This document shows, in pieces, positions 59,501 to 62,000 of a stretch of DNA of 62,000 nucleotides; within the stretch, counting starts at the first letter, position 1, and each line of letters starts with the position of its first letter. Made by a program: the position numbers and the translations under genes. The notes under the pieces were generated by a model. That model ran no database searches. It was not told the origin of the DNA and worked only from the letters and a program-made list of their open reading frames with translations. Source of the stretch: Cristatella mucedo (taxonomy: Eukaryota; Bryozoa; Phylactolaemata; Cristatellidae); contig WPIO01000019.1 of assembly GCA_009760855.2 (NCBI GenBank), positions 4,257,501 through 4,319,500 of the forward strand, given 5' to 3'.

Positions 59501-60758
59501 ATCAAGTAATATAATTGTGCAGTCTCCTTCAGTACTAAACAATGATTTCCGTCGAGAACATATGATTATATCGGGGGGGGGGGCAGAAATTGCCCAGATA
59601 CTGTAAAAACAAGGTCGTTTTGCATATTTTCGCACCTGGTAAGAAAACCAAGACACAGCATGCACGATTTGTCACGAATATTGCTAGCTAACTTGTGCAG
59701 AAATCCTATGCTCTGGTGAAATTTTGTTGGCCCACAGGAAGTCCACAGAGCACTAACAAATCTTAGGTTAAATCTTGAAACCTGGGATATACGCGAATTT
59801 TTCGGGCCAGTGCTGTAGCTTGAGTCCCCAAATAATACCGTGGAGAAAGAAAAGCGCCCACGTTAAGAAACTGCCCTTTTAACCGAGCCCGTCGTATAAT
59901 AGGTCAAGCGACTGAAGCAACAAACGGACTCGTCCATCTCACCAGCCACACGTCAACTCTCCCACCCCCGTGAGGGATGACCAACCGATCGGCAGTATTG
60001 AGGAATCCCCGTTCAAGATGCGCGCGCACGTGTGTTTGTGAGTGCGTGTGTGTGCGCGCGCACCTATGCATGCATGTATGCCAGTGTAGCAGATTCACTT
60101 ACTTATCTGTGGGTCATGTACTACAAACTATCTCGTACACGCAAAATCGACCAATTGGAAAATGTAGTGAAATATACATGGATCACAAGTGTCTGCATTA
60201 GCTTAATTTAATACTGATAAACGAATAACAAGCACTACTATGAGTATTCAGGGCTAAATGAACGTAGGCCACGTTCGCCTCTGTTGTGCATAAAAACCGG
60301 GCCACACAAGATGTCATGGTAAGCACAAAATCGAAGGCACGTCGCTCAGGAAAACAAGAAAACATATGCGACTGCCGAGTGCTTGTTCGCTCCTCGGTTC
60401 TACTACTGTCAGAGTACTGCAGGGACAGGATGGCGATGAGCTAAAGCCATGGCTCAATCAGACTATCCAAACAGAGGCAAGCACAAAAAGAATGGCAACC
60501 ATGATTGCCCCGATTGCTCATAACGCTTGATTGACTAATGGCTTACGAGATTCTCCAAGCTACAAAATCGGCCACGCAGCACCATTTACCAGCCGAACAC
60601 AAACAAAAGGGCAAGCCAGGCTTCCAGCTGACACTTGACACTGTACCCATCCAGCACCACACTTTCAGACAACTAATGACTGCCAGTTACAGTCGTCCAG
60701 CTGGGCACGGTCGGACCAAATGCAGAGGGGGACGATCTTCCTGCGATACCGAGTGTCC
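59501..60758. other. Calumenin 3' UTR and intergenic sequence
   Basis: The part next to 60758 is the calumenin 3' UTR on the minus strand; a minus-strand ATTAAA at about 60207-60212 could serve polyadenylation. A (G)n run lies at 59573-59582. Nothing else recognised. Confidence 0.45.
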
Positions 60759-62000
60759 TTAAAATTCGTCATGTGACTTGACAAGAGCCTCTCCAAAGTC
60801 AGTGGCTTGGCTGCCCACGAAAAGGTCGTACTTAGCAAGAATCTCATCTTTGGTCAGCTGACCATCCTAAATCGCAAAGAGATAACAAGGGTGACAAAGA
60901 TGCAATCGGACAGTCAGACAGCTGCAATAGCAGAACCTAGCATAATTGGTTTTCTTGTAACTTAGTAGGGCTTATAAAAAACACCAAGCTTTGCTCTGGG
61001 GTTAAAAGTGCTTCCAATTTCAGTTCACGAAAAAAACACACAGACACACATCCCACAACCACAAGCCAAATGTCGCTGGCTAAAGATTAGAATTCAAAAC
61101 TTTCCGAGATAGCGATAGGATCGTGTTCCCCCGGGCGTTTAAAATTTAAAAATACAGATCCACTGGAGGCCGTCTGCAATAGAACTAAACTTACCGAAAA
61201 AAATTTGCTTGAGAGAAGAACGATGCCAAAACCTCCGGTTACCGGTCTATAATTTACCGATTGAGCTATTGCGGCTACTTGATCTAATAGATTGGTCAAT
61301 AGCTACCACCAAAAGGCACACCGAGAAAGCAGCTCCCTTGCTCTATCACGACTGGAATCGTTATTGAGAGAATACATCTTCACAGCAGCATAAGCACAGA
61401 AAGCTGCAAGGGGAGAGGCACTGCAGGGGAGAGTGCTAGTGACAAAAATTATAAGGTAAGTGCATAGATCTACAAGGGGAGGAGAGTAGATGACCTCGTG
61501 TAAGAAGTTTAAGGGTTTGGTTTCTAAAAGGACATTCATAGTTTTCTCACTAGAGGTATGATATGAGTAATAATAACATCAATAACTAAAACATTTATAT
61601 TGCACCCCAAGAGAAGTAAATATCTTTATCCCATTCATGATCAAGTTATGGCAGAAAAAGAAGCACACAAAACCCTCTAACCTAAGGAGTGGTTTTACTT
61701 CTATATATGGGAGACAAAGAGGTCAGCTAAATCGACACCCGTGTTCTTGCAGCTGAAGTCTAACGGCTTACTATTTGGAAGAGTAAATGTGATTTGCTGC
61801 TGACCAAGAATTCAGAAGAAAATATACAAAAAAAGTAGCTACAAACCATAGATACAAACCACGGAAGCATGCAATTCATCGAGTAAATAAGGCTCCAACA
61901 CACGGAGAAAACTTGTTCTGTCACTTCAAGAGGCTAGCAAAACTTCTATTGAGTTATGTTGGTGTCACAGCAGTATTACCTTGTCTGCATCAGATTCATG
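60759..62000 (-). CDS. CALU: Calumenin, last two coding exons (partial)
   Basis: CREC-family EF-hand Ca2+-binding protein of the ER/secretory pathway. The terminal exon (60866-60759, stop TAA) encodes [20 protein letters not shown], then [15 protein letters not shown]. The final HDEF is an ER-retrieval signal, and [17 protein letters not shown] is the calumenin C-terminal signature, unlike reticulocalbin-1, which ends HDEL. The preceding exon is entered at the right edge (62000-61980) and ends HESDADK before GTAAT. The joined residues [12 protein letters not shown] form a complete EF-hand loop (Asp 1, 3, 5; Gly 6; Leu 8; Glu 12). The intron is 1,113 bp, phase 0. The rest of the gene is to the right of the window. 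Confidence 0.94.
61215..61282 (-). other. tRNA-like remnant in calumenin intron
   Basis: Minus strand 'gccgcaatagctcaatcggtaaattatagaccggtaaccgg' has a good tRNA 5' half with box A TAGCTCAATCGG, but the TΨC box B is absent (ggttttggcat). It is not from the main SINE family. Probably a tRNA pseudogene or another SINE head. Confidence 0.4.
61565..61640 (-). mobile_element. LINE-A 3' tail, diverged
   Basis: 'taataataacatcaataactaaaacatttatattgcaccccaagagaagtaaatatctttatccc' follows the LINE-A terminus pattern in reverse complement. It lies in the calumenin intron. Confidence 0.6.

Overview
This is nuclear genomic DNA from an animal, most likely an invertebrate. The genes have spliceosomal GT-AG introns and encode metazoan orthologues. 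The spaces between exons are filled with non-LTR retrotransposons, tRNA-derived SINEs, an LTR remnant and microsatellites. I cannot name the species. No rRNA, CRISPR, operon or bacterial feature is present. Most open reading frames longer than 60 codons are chance or repeat-derived. The real genes are split into short exons, which I assembled by matching conserved peptides, intron phase and splice signals.

Gene layout. (1) 2699-5427 (-): the first two coding exons of an FBXW9-like F-box/WD40 protein; the WD40 exons would lie beyond the left edge. (2) 11869-22071 (+): a three-exon model starting in a CpG-rich island, giving a small protein with one I-set immunoglobulin domain, a PP1-docking-like KVRF motif and an acidic tail. 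I could not name it. (3) 40412-53645 (-): complete TMEM147, six exons, 228 residues. (4) 53999-57869 (+): complete Flattop/CFAP126, five exons, 257 residues, starting with a 27-base coding exon. (5) 60759-62000 (-): the last two coding exons of calumenin, ending in the ER-retrieval signal HDEF. TMEM147 and Flattop are divergent, with 353 bp between their start codons. That gap contains an RFX X-box-like site and a forkhead site, as expected for a ciliary gene. Flattop and calumenin are convergent.

Repeats. Two CR1/L2-like LINE families dominate. LINE-A ends in (ATT)n and LINE-B ends in (ACATT)n. Both are mostly 5'-truncated, and the best copies are 25992-27437 (A) and 35960-38330 (B). About a dozen tRNA-derived SINEs share a conserved body. 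Nested insertions give a relative chronology: a 1,095-bp TG...CA solo LTR with a TATC duplication sits in a LINE-A copy at 7524-8618, a LINE-A sits in an older LINE-A at 25992-27437, and a SINE sits in a LINE-B 3' end at 47945-48127. A 486-bp foldback-like element flanked by 10-bp direct repeats lies in TMEM147 intron 2.

The genes do not form one pathway: TMEM147 and calumenin act in the ER/secretory system, Flattop in cilia, FBXW9 in ubiquitination. The least described items are the single-Ig/KVRF protein, the TMEM147-Flattop shared promoter and the foldback element.
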